Made by a program: the position numbers and the translations under genes. The notes beneath the pieces are model-generated. The model saw nothing but the letters and a program-made list of their open reading frames with translations. It did not search any database and had not been told where the DNA came from. DNA of 64,000 nucleotides from JANNNX01 sp031398745 (GTDB lineage Bacteria > Actinomycetota > Acidimicrobiia > Acidimicrobiales > CADCSY01), in the NCBI GenBank assembly GCA_031398745.1, contig JANNNX010000065.1, positions 1 to 64,000 on the forward strand, written 5' to 3'. Positions 47,100 to 55,529 of this stretch are shown here, in pieces. Every line of letters begins with the position of its first letter. Position 1 is the first letter of the stretch.

Positions 47100-49420
47100 C
47101 GACGACCGAGCAGCCACCCACCCCGATCGAGTTCCCGCTCGACGACATCGTGTCGGGCTCGGCCGGCGGCGACGGCGCCAACGCACCGGCGGCCGAGGAT
47201 CCGTCGGACGATCCCTGGGTCCAGCGCCACTGGTCCCGCCTGGCCCTGGTCGCGGTGGTGCTGGTGTCCTTCGGGGTGAACGCGTGGGCGCTGTCGAGTG
47301 CCGGGCTGGGCAACACCTTCTACGCCGCCGCCGTCCGGAGCATGACCACCAGCTGGTCGAACTTCTTCTACGGCGCCTTCGACCCGGGCGGCTACATCAC
47401 CGTTGACAAGCCCCCCCTCGCCCTGTGGTGCATGGCACTGTCGGCCCGGGTGTTCGGGTACTCGAGCTGGAGCATGCTCCTGCCCAGCGCACTGGCCGGG
47501 GCGGGCGCGGTTGCCGTCCTGTGGTCGACCGTTCGTCGGCAGTTCGGGCCGGTGGCCGCCACCGTGGCCGGGCTCGTCCTCGCCCTCAGCCCGATCAACG
47601 TCGCCATCAACCGGCTCAACCTGCCGGATTCGTTCCTCGTCCTGCTCATGGTGTCCGCGGCTTGGGCCGTGGTCCGCTCGTTCGAGTCCCCCCGCCCTTG
47701 GCGCTGGGTGGTGCTGGCCGGTGCCTTCGTGGGCATGGGCTTCAACACCAAGATGCTGGCCGCGTACCTGATCGGCCCGGCCCTGGCGGTCGCCGTCCTG
47801 GTCGGCGGCCGGGGTGGCTGGAAGTCGCAGCTGGCCCGTCCCGCGGTGCTGCTGGTGGCCACCCTGGCCTTCTCCTCGCCGTGGGTGATCGTCACCGACC
47901 ACCTGGTCTCGGCTGACAGCCGCCCCTACATCGGCGGCTCCACCGACAACACCGTGACCGACCTCGTGCTCGGGTACAACGGCCTCGGGCGGGTCGACGG
48001 CGAGGGCCAGGGCGGCGGCGGCGGCTTCGGGGGCGGGCTCGGTGGGGCCGGCGGGGTCTTCGGCGGCGCGCCCGGTCTGACCCGACTGTTCAACGACGCC
48101 GTCGGTGGTCAGATCTCCTGGTTGCTCCCGGCGACCGGGGTCGCGGCGCTGGTCGCGCTCTGGGTCTACCGGAGCCAGCGCCACCGGCTGGCTCAGGTGT
48201 TGCTGTGGGGAGGCTGGCTGGCGGTGCACGCGGTCGTCTTCAGCTATTCCGAGGGCACGTTCCACAGCTACTACACGAGTGCCATGGCCCCGGCGATCGG
48301 TGCCCTGGTCGGCATCGGGGGCGTCGCCCTGACCCGAGCGGTGCTGCGCCAGCGGGCCTGGCTGCTGGCGGTGATGGCGGCGTTCGCGGCCACCGTCGCC
48401 GTCCAGTGGGAGCTGGCCGGCCGGGCCATCGGCTACTACGACTGGCTGCGCCCGATCATGATCGGGACCCTGTTGGTGGCGGCCGTCGCGGTGGCGGTGG
48501 CGACCGTCGGGCGGCATCGGCAAGCCGCGTTCTCGGCCATGGCACTCGGACTGGCCGGGATGCTCGTGATCCCGGCCGCCTGGGCCACCAGCCAGACCAC
48601 CAACCCCCCGACCAACGCCACCCTGCCCCAAGCCGGGCCGGGGGGTGGGACGTCGGGAACGACCTTCGGCTCCACCGCCTTCGAAGGTGACGACCAGGGC
48701 GAGCTCGCCCGCTGGCTCGAGTCCAGCACCGAGGACGACGCCCGGTGGCAGCTGGTGGTGACCAGTTCGCAGAACGGGTCGACGTTGGTGGCCGAGCACG
48801 GCATCTCGGTCCTGTCGATCGGCGGCTTCTTGGGCTCCGACGACACGACCACGGTGGCCGAGATGGGGGCTCGGGTGACCGAGGGCGAGGTTCAGTACTT
48901 CCTGGTCAGCGGCGGGTTCGGGGGTGGCGGTGGCTTCGGTGGCGGTGGATTCGGCGGCGGTGCGGGCGGGGGCCTGGGTGGGGGAGCCCCCACCGACAGC
49001 TCGACGACCACGCCGACGCCGATGGGCGGCGGCATGACCGGACAGCGGCCGACCATCACCGACGGCAAGATCACCCTGCCGGACGGCACCACGGTCGACG
49101 TCGACGACTTCCAGATGCCCGACGGCATGGGCGGCGGCCAGCTCCCCGACGGTTTCACGGTCCCGGACGGGCTCGACGGCGGGACCGGCCAGGTCCCGAA
49201 CGTCGACGGTGGGACCGGCCAGGTCCCGAACTTCGGCGGCGGCGGCGGTGGGTTCGGCGGCGGCCAGTCCTCGGCCGCCAACCAGGTCATGCAGGCGGTC
49301 CGGGAGGTCTGCACGGCCGTGACCACCGAGACCGATCCCACCGTGCCCAGCGGCTACAGCGGCCAGATCTACGACTGCGCGGGCCAGGGCGACGCCCTCA
49401 CACGCTGGACGGCGTCCTAG
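47096..49420 (+). CDS. ArnT/YkcB-like membrane glycosyltransferase
   Basis: A 774-residue GT-C transferase. It has about 11-13 membrane helices with the first-loop signature FYGAFDPGGYITVDKPPLALW, containing an acidic residue as in ArnT. Two Gly-rich segments interrupt it, near residue 305 and at about 600-625, and the last 100 residues are a Gly/Asp-rich external tail with a short repeat GGTGQVPN. It should transfer sugar from a polyprenyl phosphate made by the preceding protein to the envelope. The acceptor is unknown. Start and stop overlap with the GT2 gene (ATGA). Confidence 0.9.
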   Translation: MTTTEQPPTPIEFPLDDIVSGSAGGDGANAPAAEDPSDDPWVQRHWSRLALVAVVLVSFGVNAWALSSAGLGNTFYAAAVRSMTTSWSNFFYGAFDPGGYITVDKPPLALWCMALSARVFGYSSWSMLLPSALAGAGAVAVLWSTVRRQFGPVAATVAGLVLALSPINVAINRLNLPDSFLVLLMVSAAWAVVRSFESPRPWRWVVLAGAFVGMGFNTKMLAAYLIGPALAVAVLVGGRGGWKSQLARPAVLLVATLAFSSPWVIVTDHLVSADSRPYIGGSTDNTVTDLVLGYNGLGRVDGEGQGGGGGFGGGLGGAGGVFGGAPGLTRLFNDAVGGQISWLLPATGVAALVALWVYRSQRHRLAQVLLWGGWLAVHAVVFSYSEGTFHSYYTSAMAPAIGALVGIGGVALTRAVLRQRAWLLAVMAAFAATVAVQWELAGRAIGYYDWLRPIMIGTLLVAAVAVAVATVGRHRQAAFSAMALGLAGMLVIPAAWATSQTTNPPTNATLPQAGPGGGTSGTTFGSTAFEGDDQGELARWLESSTEDDARWQLVVTSSQNGSTLVAEHGISVLSIGGFLGSDDTTTVAEMGARVTEGEVQYFLVSGGFGGGGGFGGGGFGGGAGGGLGGGAPTDSSTTTPTPMGGGMTGQRPTITDGKITLPDGTTVDVDDFQMPDGMGGGQLPDGFTVPDGLDGGTGQVPNVDGGTGQVPNFGGGGGGFGGGQSSAANQVMQAVREVCTAVTTETDPTVPSGYSGQIYDCAGQGDALTRWTAS

Positions 49421-49478
49421 CGGCGCCACGGTCCGGCCGCCCAATGAAGGAACCCCTCACCTTCTGGCGGCCGAGAGG

Positions 49479-49518
49479 GAGGTGCGGCGGGGACCTCGAC
49501 CCGGTCCCCGCCCACCTC
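49479..49518 (+). terminator. Long GC hairpin after the glycosyltransferase operon
   Basis: Left arm 49479-49495 and right arm 49503-49518 pair over 16 bp with one bulged base around a 7-nt loop. It lacks a T-run. It separates the glycosyltransferase stop from the promoter box TACCAT (49525-49530) of the next gene. Confidence 0.5.
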
Positions 49519-49537
49519 TCGCCCTACCATCCGCCCT

Positions 49538-50071
49538 GTGGTGGACGACGACGGCGACCCGGCCGAAGCGGTCGAGGTCGGCGAAGCGGTCGAGATCGGC
49601 GACGAGCTTCCGGCCGATCTCGACGTCACCGCCTTCGTCGGGCCGTACACCTTCCCCGACAATGCCCGCCGGCGAGTCCAGGGGGCCCTGTACCTGGCCC
49701 TGGCCCTGGGTTGTGTGGTCATCCGGTGGGTGGCCGGGCCCGAGGCGGTGCTGGTCAACGACGGCTACCTGGTCGTCGCCGCCGCCCTGACCGCCTGGGG
49801 CCTCTACTGCCTGGTCGCCGGCACCCGTCTGGCCTTCGACGAGACGGCCGCGCTGACGGCGGCCGTGCACCATGTGGGCTTCCCCGTCGGTCACGCGTCG
49901 GCCCAGCTGGGCTGGCGGGGGCTGCGCAGCCGCCCGACCTGGCGCATCCTGCTCTACTCGGCCGATCAGCCGCCGTCGAAGCGGGGCTTCCTGCTCATCG
50001 ACGGGAGCGACGGCGAGGTGCTGGCCGATTTCGTCGAGGACAACCCCGAGGACTGGTCCACCCTGACCTGA
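49538..50071 (+). CDS. Unknown two-helix membrane protein
   Basis: A 177-residue protein I do not recognise. The N-terminal 40 residues are acidic; two helices follow (about 49-66 and 72-95); then a soluble domain of about 75 residues begins with TRLAFDETAALTAAVHHVGFPVGHA and ends in VEDNPEDW. TACCAT lies 7 nt before the GTG at 49538, supporting a real, leaderless gene. The soluble part could bind membrane lipid headgroups, but no motif shows it. It converges on the EF-G-like gene. Confidence 0.7.
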   Translation: MVDDDGDPAEAVEVGEAVEIGDELPADLDVTAFVGPYTFPDNARRRVQGALYLALALGCVVIRWVAGPEAVLVNDGYLVVAAALTAWGLYCLVAGTRLAFDETAALTAAVHHVGFPVGHASAQLGWRGLRSRPTWRILLYSADQPPSKRGFLLIDGSDGEVLADFVEDNPEDWSTLT

Positions 50072-50128
50072 GGTGGCGGTGTCCGGACGGTGTCGGGTCC
50101 CCGGCCGTCCACGACGGCGGCGCTCGGG

Positions 50129-52219
50129 TCAAGCCGACACGGGGGTGCCGACCCGGTCGGCGAGGTGGTCGGGCACGACGCCGTAGTGGTCGTGGTGTTC
50201 TTCGAAGCGGCCCCGTCCGCCGGTGAGCGACCGCAGGTCGACGGCGTAGCGCGCCAGCTCGACGGTCGGCACCAGAGCCGTGATCCGCTGGCGCCCCCGG
50301 CCCTCCGCCTCGGTTCCCTGCACCCGTCCCCGCCGGGCGTTGAGGTCGCCGAGGACATCACCCTGGAGGGCACCGGGCACCACCACCTCCACCCGCGACA
50401 CGGGCTCCAGCACGACCGATCGGGCCTGCTCGAATGCGGCTCGGAAGGCCATCGCTCCGGCCATCCGGAAGCTGCCCTCCGACGAGTCCACGGCATGGGC
50501 CCGGCCGTCGACGCAGCGGACGCGGACGTCCACCACCGGGTGGCCGTGGCGGCCACCGGTCGCCATCGCGTCGAGCACGCCCCGCTCGACGGCGGCAACG
50601 AACGAGCGGGGGATCGCGCCGCCCACCACCGCGTCGACCCACTCGAAGCCGCCGCCCCGTTCGAGCGGCTCGATCTCGACGACGGCCACCCCGAACTGTC
50701 CGTGGCCGCCCGTCTGCTTCTTGTAGCGACCCTCGCCCCGGGCCCCGGCGGTGATCGTCTCGCGGTAGGGGAGGTGCACGGCGTCGGTCTCCAACTCGAC
50801 GCCGAACTTGCGGGCCAATCGTTCCAGCGACACCGCCAGGTGGGTCTCGCCCAGGCCGTGGAGGACCGTCTGGTGGGTGTCGTCGTCGCGGCTGACCCGA
50901 AGCGACGGGTCCTCCTCCACCAGGCGGTGCAGCGCGGTGACCAGCTTGTCGTCGTCGTGCTGGCTCCGGGGCCGCACGGCGATGGCGAGCGGGGCCGGTG
51001 GCGGCTCCGACCAGGGCACCACCACCGGCCGCCCTCGGGGGGCCAGCGTGTCGCCCGTGAGGGTGGCCGCCAGCTTGGCCACACCCCCGATGTCGCCGGC
51101 GGCCAGCTGGTCGACCGGGAGCTGCTGGTGGCCGCGGCGGGTGACCAGTTGGTGGAGGCGCTCCTCGGCGCCGGTCCGGGTGTTGACCAGGTGGCGGTCG
51201 GGCCGGATCGTGCCCGACAGCACCTTGAAGACCGAGATCCGCCCCACGTAGGGGTCGGCGATGGTGTCGAAGACCACGGCCAGCGCGTCGCCGTCGGGAT
51301 CGCAGGCCACGTCGACGGTGGTGTCACCGGCCAGGACCGTCACCGGCCGATCGACCGGTGACGGTCCGACCTCGCACACCAGTGCCAGGAGCCGGTCGAT
51401 GCCGACGGCGGTGGTGGCCGAGCCGCACACGACGGGGAACACCGTGGCCGACCGGACACCGTCGGCGAGCACCGCCTCGAGCTCGTCGTAGCCGGGTGGA
51501 TCCCCGTCGAGGTAGCGCTCGAGGAGGCCGTCGTCGGCCACGACGATGCCCTCCACCAGGGAGTCGTGGATCGCGTGCTCGCGGGCGTCGAGCTCGTCGG
51601 GGATGGCGCCCGCCCGCGCCCTTCCATCCCCCTCGTCGTAGAAGTAGGCGGTGTCGCTGAGCAGGTCGACGACGCCCCGGAAGCCCGACTCGCGGCCGAT
51701 GGGCAGCTCGAGAGGCGCGACGCCGGCTCCGAAGGCTGAACGCAGCTGGTCCAGCGTGCGGTCGAAGTCGGCCCGCTCCCGGTCGAGCTTGTTGACGAAC
51801 ACCATGCGGGGAACGCCCCGGTCGGCGGCCGCCTCCCACAGGGCCTCGGTCTGGACCTCGACCCCCTCCACCGCGCTGAGCACGAAGACGGCCAGGTCGC
51901 ACACGGCCAGAGCGGCGTGGGCCTCGGCCACGAAGTCGGCGTCGCCGGGGGTGTCGAGCAGGTGGATCCGGAACCGTGTCCCCGCGGTCGGACCCGCCTG
52001 CGGCGCGTGCTCGAAGGTGGCCACCGCCAGCGAGAGGGAGATCCGGCGACGCACCTCCTCGGGCTCGGTGTCGGTGACGGTGGTGCCGTCCTCCACCCGA
52101 CCGGGGCGCCCGACGACGCCGGCCCGGTGGAGTAGGGCTTCGGCCAGGGTCGTCTTGCCGGCGCCCCCGTGGCCGACCAGGGCCACGGTGCGGACCCTGC
52201 TGGGCGGGATGACCTCCAT
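50129..52219 (-). CDS. EF-G-like translational GTPase
   Basis: A 696-residue GTPase of the EF-G-like branch (FusA2 type). It has the P-loop GHGGAGKTT (16-24), switch G3 DTPGDADF (Asp in place of the usual His after DTPG), G4 NKLD and domains II-V to full EF-G length. The missing switch II histidine, which activates water in EF-G, suggests altered GTP hydrolysis. The ATG at 52219 has a 45-nt leader after a TAGGCT box (52264-52269). Its role is not elongation proper; ribosome recycling or stress is possible. Confidence 0.9.
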   Translation of the reverse strand: MEVIPPSRVRTVALVGHGGAGKTTLAEALLHRAGVVGRPGRVEDGTTVTDTEPEEVRRRISLSLAVATFEHAPQAGPTAGTRFRIHLLDTPGDADFVAEAHAALAVCDLAVFVLSAVEGVEVQTEALWEAAADRGVPRMVFVNKLDRERADFDRTLDQLRSAFGAGVAPLELPIGRESGFRGVVDLLSDTAYFYDEGDGRARAGAIPDELDAREHAIHDSLVEGIVVADDGLLERYLDGDPPGYDELEAVLADGVRSATVFPVVCGSATTAVGIDRLLALVCEVGPSPVDRPVTVLAGDTTVDVACDPDGDALAVVFDTIADPYVGRISVFKVLSGTIRPDRHLVNTRTGAEERLHQLVTRRGHQQLPVDQLAAGDIGGVAKLAATLTGDTLAPRGRPVVVPWSEPPPAPLAIAVRPRSQHDDDKLVTALHRLVEEDPSLRVSRDDDTHQTVLHGLGETHLAVSLERLARKFGVELETDAVHLPYRETITAGARGEGRYKKQTGGHGQFGVAVVEIEPLERGGGFEWVDAVVGGAIPRSFVAAVERGVLDAMATGGRHGHPVVDVRVRCVDGRAHAVDSSEGSFRMAGAMAFRAAFEQARSVVLEPVSRVEVVVPGALQGDVLGDLNARRGRVQGTEAEGRGRQRITALVPTVELARYAVDLRSLTGGRGRFEEHHDHYGVVPDHLADRVGTPVSA

Positions 52220-52371
52220 GAGCCCCCCTCTCGCGCCGCCCCCCGGGGGCGCTCGGTCCTGCGAGCCTACCGATCCCGCTGGCTCCGGCTCCCGGGGGCC
52301 TCGGGGGCCGGCTGGTACCGTAAGGAGTTCGATCCCGCGCCCCCGAGGCGCCTTCTGCACGAGGGTCTTCC

Positions 52372-53085
52372 ATGCTCGATGGACGCTGGCGCGGCGAGTT
52401 CGAGCGTCGCATCCGGCCCGTCGCCGCCAACCTCCGCGACGTGGGCCTCACCGCCGACGGCCTGACCGTCGTCGGTCTGGTCATGGCCGGTGCCACGGCC
52501 GTGGCCATCGGTGCCGGCGCGTTGCGGGCCGCCGTCCTCCTGCTCCTGCTGACCGCGCTGCCCGACGTCCTCGACGGGGCGGTGGCCAAGGCCTCGGGCA
52601 CGGCGTCGCCTCGCGGGGCCTTCTTCGACTCGGTGATCGACCGGGTCGCCGACGCCCTGATCCTCGGCGGCGTGGCCTGGTTCCTGGTCGGGTCGGCCAG
52701 TCCCTACGTGGTGCTCCTCCCCTTCGCGGTGCTGGCCACCACGATGCTCATCTCCTACGAGCGGGCCAAGGCCGAGTCGCTCGGCTTCCAGGCGCGGGGC
52801 GGGCTCATGGAGCGGGCCGAGCGGATGATCTTGCTCGGCCTCGGGCTGCTCTTCGACTCGCTGCTGGTGCCGGTCCTGTGGCTGCTCCTGGCGCTCACGC
52901 TGGTCACCGCCGTCCAGCGCTTCGCCCGGGTATGGCGGCAGGCCAGCCACCCGGTCACCTCGCCGTCGCCCGTCCTCGACCGCTGGCGCCAGCGTCGGCG
53001 CCTGACCCGCACGACGTCGGCTCGGGCCTGGCGGGTGGGGTCGCGGGCCCGGGCCGCCGAGCGTCGTCGCCCGCCTCGGGCGTGA
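52372..53085 (+). CDS. pgsA: Phosphatidylinositol phosphate synthase (PgsA type)
   Basis: A 237-residue CDP-alcohol phosphotransferase that joins CDP-diacylglycerol and inositol phosphate. It has about six helices; the motif DVLDGAVAK...G...D...D is complete except that the usual AR is AK. The C-terminal tail is Arg-rich. The next genes are the PIM acyltransferase and PimA, matching the M. tuberculosis order pgsA1-Rv2611c-pimA. TACCGT at 52316-52321 suggests a leader of about 45 nt. The GAGGG before the ATG is a weak ribosome site. Confidence 0.9.
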   Translation: MLDGRWRGEFERRIRPVAANLRDVGLTADGLTVVGLVMAGATAVAIGAGALRAAVLLLLLTALPDVLDGAVAKASGTASPRGAFFDSVIDRVADALILGGVAWFLVGSASPYVVLLPFAVLATTMLISYERAKAESLGFQARGGLMERAERMILLGLGLLFDSLLVPVLWLLLALTLVTAVQRFARVWRQASHPVTSPSPVLDRWRQRRRLTRTTSARAWRVGSRARAAERRRPPRA

Positions 53086-53152
53086 GCGCCCGGGGCGCCA
53101 TCTGATCCGCATCCCCGACCGGCTGGTCGTCGCCGGGTACCGGGCGGGCGCG

Positions 53153-54016
53153 GTGGTCGCCGGGTCGATGCCCGCGCCCGCGGCCCGAGCCGCGGCCCAC
53201 GTCGGCGGGCGGTGCGCGTCCGTCCTGCTCGGAGACCGGCGCCGCATGCTCCTGCGCCACCAGCGCCGGGTGCGGGGCACGGCGCTGGGCGGGGTTTCCG
53301 AGGCTCGGGTGGTGGGCGAGGTGATCGACTCCTACGCCCGGCACTGGGTCGAGTCGTTCCGGCTCCAGTCGGGGGACGCCGAGGCGCTGCTGGCCGACAC
53401 CGTGACCGAGGGACGGGATCATCTCGACGCCGCCGCCGACGCCGGGCGGGGGGTGGTGCTGGCGTTGCCCCACATGGGGAGCTGGGACGCGGCCGCAGTC
53501 TGGTACTCGGCCGCCACCGGACGCTCGGTCACCACCGTGGCCGAGCCGCTCGAGCCCCCGGCGCTCTTCGAGTGGTTCGTGGAGCAGCGCCGGCACCTGG
53601 GTATGGAGGTGTTGGCCCTGGGTCCGGCGGCCGGCCCGGTGCTGCTGCGGGCGCTGCGAGCGGGCCAGACGGTGGCGTTGGTGTGCGACCGCGACATCGA
53701 GGGCGACGGGGTGTCGGTCGAGTTCTTCGACGAGCGCACCACCCTGCCGGCCGGACCCGCGACCCTGGCTCTGCGCACCGGGGCCGTGCTGCTGCCCTGC
53801 GCCTACCTCTTCGACGGTCGCCGGGGCCACCGGGCGGTCGTCCTCCCCCCGCTCGACGTCAGGCGCTCCGGGGGCGGACTGCGGGCCGACGTGGCTCGGG
53901 TCACCCAGGATCTGGCCCGGGCGTTCGAGGGCCTGGTCCGTCGGGCTCCCGAGCAGTGGCACCTCCTCCAACCCAACTGGCCGAGCGACGCGATGGCGGC
54001 TCCGGCACCCTCGTGA
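53153..54016 (+). CDS. PIM acyltransferase-like (LPLAT family)
   Basis: A 287-residue acyltransferase that likely acylates a mannose of PIM at the membrane. The motif LPHMGSWDAA is the HxxxxD site. From 53153 the first canonical codon is GTG, but the residues before it (RLVVAGYRAGAV) already match the family N-terminus, so the true start is probably upstream, perhaps CTG 53102. A GTG overlapping the pgsA stop is in another frame. The order pgsA-acyltransferase-PimA supports the role. Confidence 0.85.
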   Translation: MVAGSMPAPAARAAAHVGGRCASVLLGDRRRMLLRHQRRVRGTALGGVSEARVVGEVIDSYARHWVESFRLQSGDAEALLADTVTEGRDHLDAAADAGRGVVLALPHMGSWDAAAVWYSAATGRSVTTVAEPLEPPALFEWFVEQRRHLGMEVLALGPAAGPVLLRALRAGQTVALVCDRDIEGDGVSVEFFDERTTLPAGPATLALRTGAVLLPCAYLFDGRRGHRAVVLPPLDVRRSGGGLRADVARVTQDLARAFEGLVRRAPEQWHLLQPNWPSDAMAAPAPS

Positions 54017-54035
54017 CCGACGGGCGCGGCACCCC

Positions 54036-54041
54036 TACGCT
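54036..54041 (+). promoter_or_regulatory. -10 box of pimA (leaderless)
   Basis: TACGCT, 7 nt before the GTG at 54049, giving pimA an internal promoter within the PIM cluster. Confidence 0.5.
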
Positions 54042-54048
54042 CCCGACG

Positions 54049-55116
54049 GTGCGGATCGGCATAGTGAGCCCCTACTCCCTGTCGATCCCCGGCGGCGTCC
54101 AGAGCCAGGTCCTCGGTCTGGCCCGGTCGCTGCGGTCGCTCGGTCACCACGTGCGGGTGCTGGGGCCCTGCGACGGCCCGCCGCCCGACGCCGGGGTGAC
54201 GCCGTTGGGCAACTCGATTCCGTTTGCCACCAACGGTTCGGTGGCCCCGATCGCCCCCGACATCGCCTGCGCCTTGCGCACCATGCGCGCCCTGCGAGAT
54301 GAAGACTTCGACGTCGTCCACCTACACGAGCCGCTGGTCCCCGGCCCGTGCATGACCACCGCGGTGGTGGCCACCACGCCACTGGTGGGCACCTTCCACG
54401 CCACCGGAGCAAGCACGCCCTACTGGCTCAGCCGGCGGCCGCTGCGCTGGCTGGCCGACCACCTCGACGATCGGGTGGCGGTGTCGGTCGACGCCCAGCG
54501 CTACGCCATCGACCACGTCGGGGGCGAGTACCACGTGATCCCGAACGGGATCGAGGTCGAGCGCTTCGCCAAGGCGTCACCCGAGCCGTCGGACCACCCG
54601 ACGATCTTCTTCATCGGTCGCCACGAGCCCCGCAAGGGCCTCGAACTGCTCCTCCACGCCTTCCGCCGGCTCCCCGCCGACATTCGCCTGTGGGTGGCCG
54701 GAATAGGTCCCGACACCGACCGGCTGCAGAGCGAGTTCGCCGGTGATGGCCGGATCTCCTGGCTCGGTCGCATCGACGAGGGGGAGAAGGCCCGACGCAT
54801 CCGGGGTGCCGACGTGGTGTGTGCGCCGTCGACCGGCAGCGAGTCCTTCGGGGTCGTGCTGCTCGAGCCGATGGCCGCCGGCACCCCGGTGGTGGCGAGC
54901 GACCTGCCCGGGTATCGGCGGGTGGCTCGCGACGGCGTCGAGGCGCTGCTCGTGCCACCCGGCGATGTCGATGCCCTGGCGGCCGCGCTGGCCCGGGTGC
55001 TGGCCGACGGGGCCCTGGCCGAGACGCTCAGCATCGGCGGATCGGCCCGGGCCGACGACTACTCGATGGACAAGGTGGCCTCCGCCTACCTCGACCGCTA
55101 CCTGGCCCTCGGGTGA
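54049..55116 (+). CDS. pimA: Phosphatidylinositol alpha-mannosyltransferase
   Basis: A 355-residue GT4 enzyme that adds the first mannose from GDP-mannose to phosphatidylinositol at the inner membrane face. It has the PimA opening VRIGIVSPYSLSIPGGVQSQV, GTFHATG, IPNGIEVERF, FIGRHEPRKG and the nucleotide-sugar motif ESFGVVLLEPMAAGTPVVASD. The GTG at 54049 has TACGCT 7 nt upstream. Its stop overlaps the next start (GTGA). Confidence 0.94.
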   Translation: MRIGIVSPYSLSIPGGVQSQVLGLARSLRSLGHHVRVLGPCDGPPPDAGVTPLGNSIPFATNGSVAPIAPDIACALRTMRALRDEDFDVVHLHEPLVPGPCMTTAVVATTPLVGTFHATGASTPYWLSRRPLRWLADHLDDRVAVSVDAQRYAIDHVGGEYHVIPNGIEVERFAKASPEPSDHPTIFFIGRHEPRKGLELLLHAFRRLPADIRLWVAGIGPDTDRLQSEFAGDGRISWLGRIDEGEKARRIRGADVVCAPSTGSESFGVVLLEPMAAGTPVVASDLPGYRRVARDGVEALLVPPGDVDALAAALARVLADGALAETLSIGGSARADDYSMDKVASAYLDRYLALG

Positions 55117-55529
55117 GACGCCACCCCGCCCGCCGGCTCCATGACGCCCTGGGTCGCCTGCTGGCCCGCATCGCGGTGGGGCTCGACCGGCGGGGGAGCG
55201 TGGCGGTACGGGACCTCCCCGGCGGGGTCAGGGTGCTGGAGGGGAGCTGGCTGGTGCCGCCCGGCGCCGGTGCCTGGACGGTCGGCCACACCATCGTCGG
55301 CCGGGGACCGGTCCGGGGCCGGCTGCTCGACCACGAGCTGGTGCACGTCGAGCAGCTCGACGACGACGCCTGGTTCGGCCCCCGCTACCTGTGGGAGTCG
55401 GTGCGGCGTGGCTCGTACCGTCGCAACCGGTACGAGGTCGCCGCCCGTGAGCGGGTGGCCAGGGGCGACGCCGCCCGTGAGCGGGTGGCCAGGGGCGACG
55501 CCGGCCCGTCACTACACTCGCCAACATGA
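55113..55529 (+). CDS. Small HExxH putative metallopeptidase
   Basis: A 138-residue protein with HELVH (in LLDHELVHVEQ), which is the HExxH zinc motif, followed by FGPRYLWESVRRG. No membrane helix or signal peptide is clear. The C-terminus has an exact duplication of ten residues (AARERVARGD twice) encoded by a 30-bp tandem repeat. The GTG start overlaps the pimA stop, and the end overlaps lemA by ATGA. I do not recognise a named family. Its position among LemA and M48 genes suggests an envelope proteolysis role, by inference. Confidence 0.75.
   Translation: MRRHPARRLHDALGRLLARIAVGLDRRGSVAVRDLPGGVRVLEGSWLVPPGAGAWTVGHTIVGRGPVRGRLLDHELVHVEQLDDDAWFGPRYLWESVRRGSYRRNRYEVAARERVARGDAARERVARGDAGPSLHSPT
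55441..55500 (+). repeat. Exact 30-bp tandem duplication
   Basis: Bases 55441-55470 and 55471-55500 are identical. They lie in frame near the 3' end of the HExxH gene and encode the same ten residues twice. Exactness suggests a recent slippage event. Confidence 0.95.
55513..55518 (+). promoter_or_regulatory. -10 box of lemA (leaderless)
   Basis: TACACT, 7 nt before the ATG at 55526, inside the end of the HExxH gene. Confidence 0.5.

Noticed and set aside
50072..50128. GGACGG/CCGTCC pairing between convergent genes
   Set aside because: A 6-bp stem with a long GC loop and no T-run; too weak for a terminator call.
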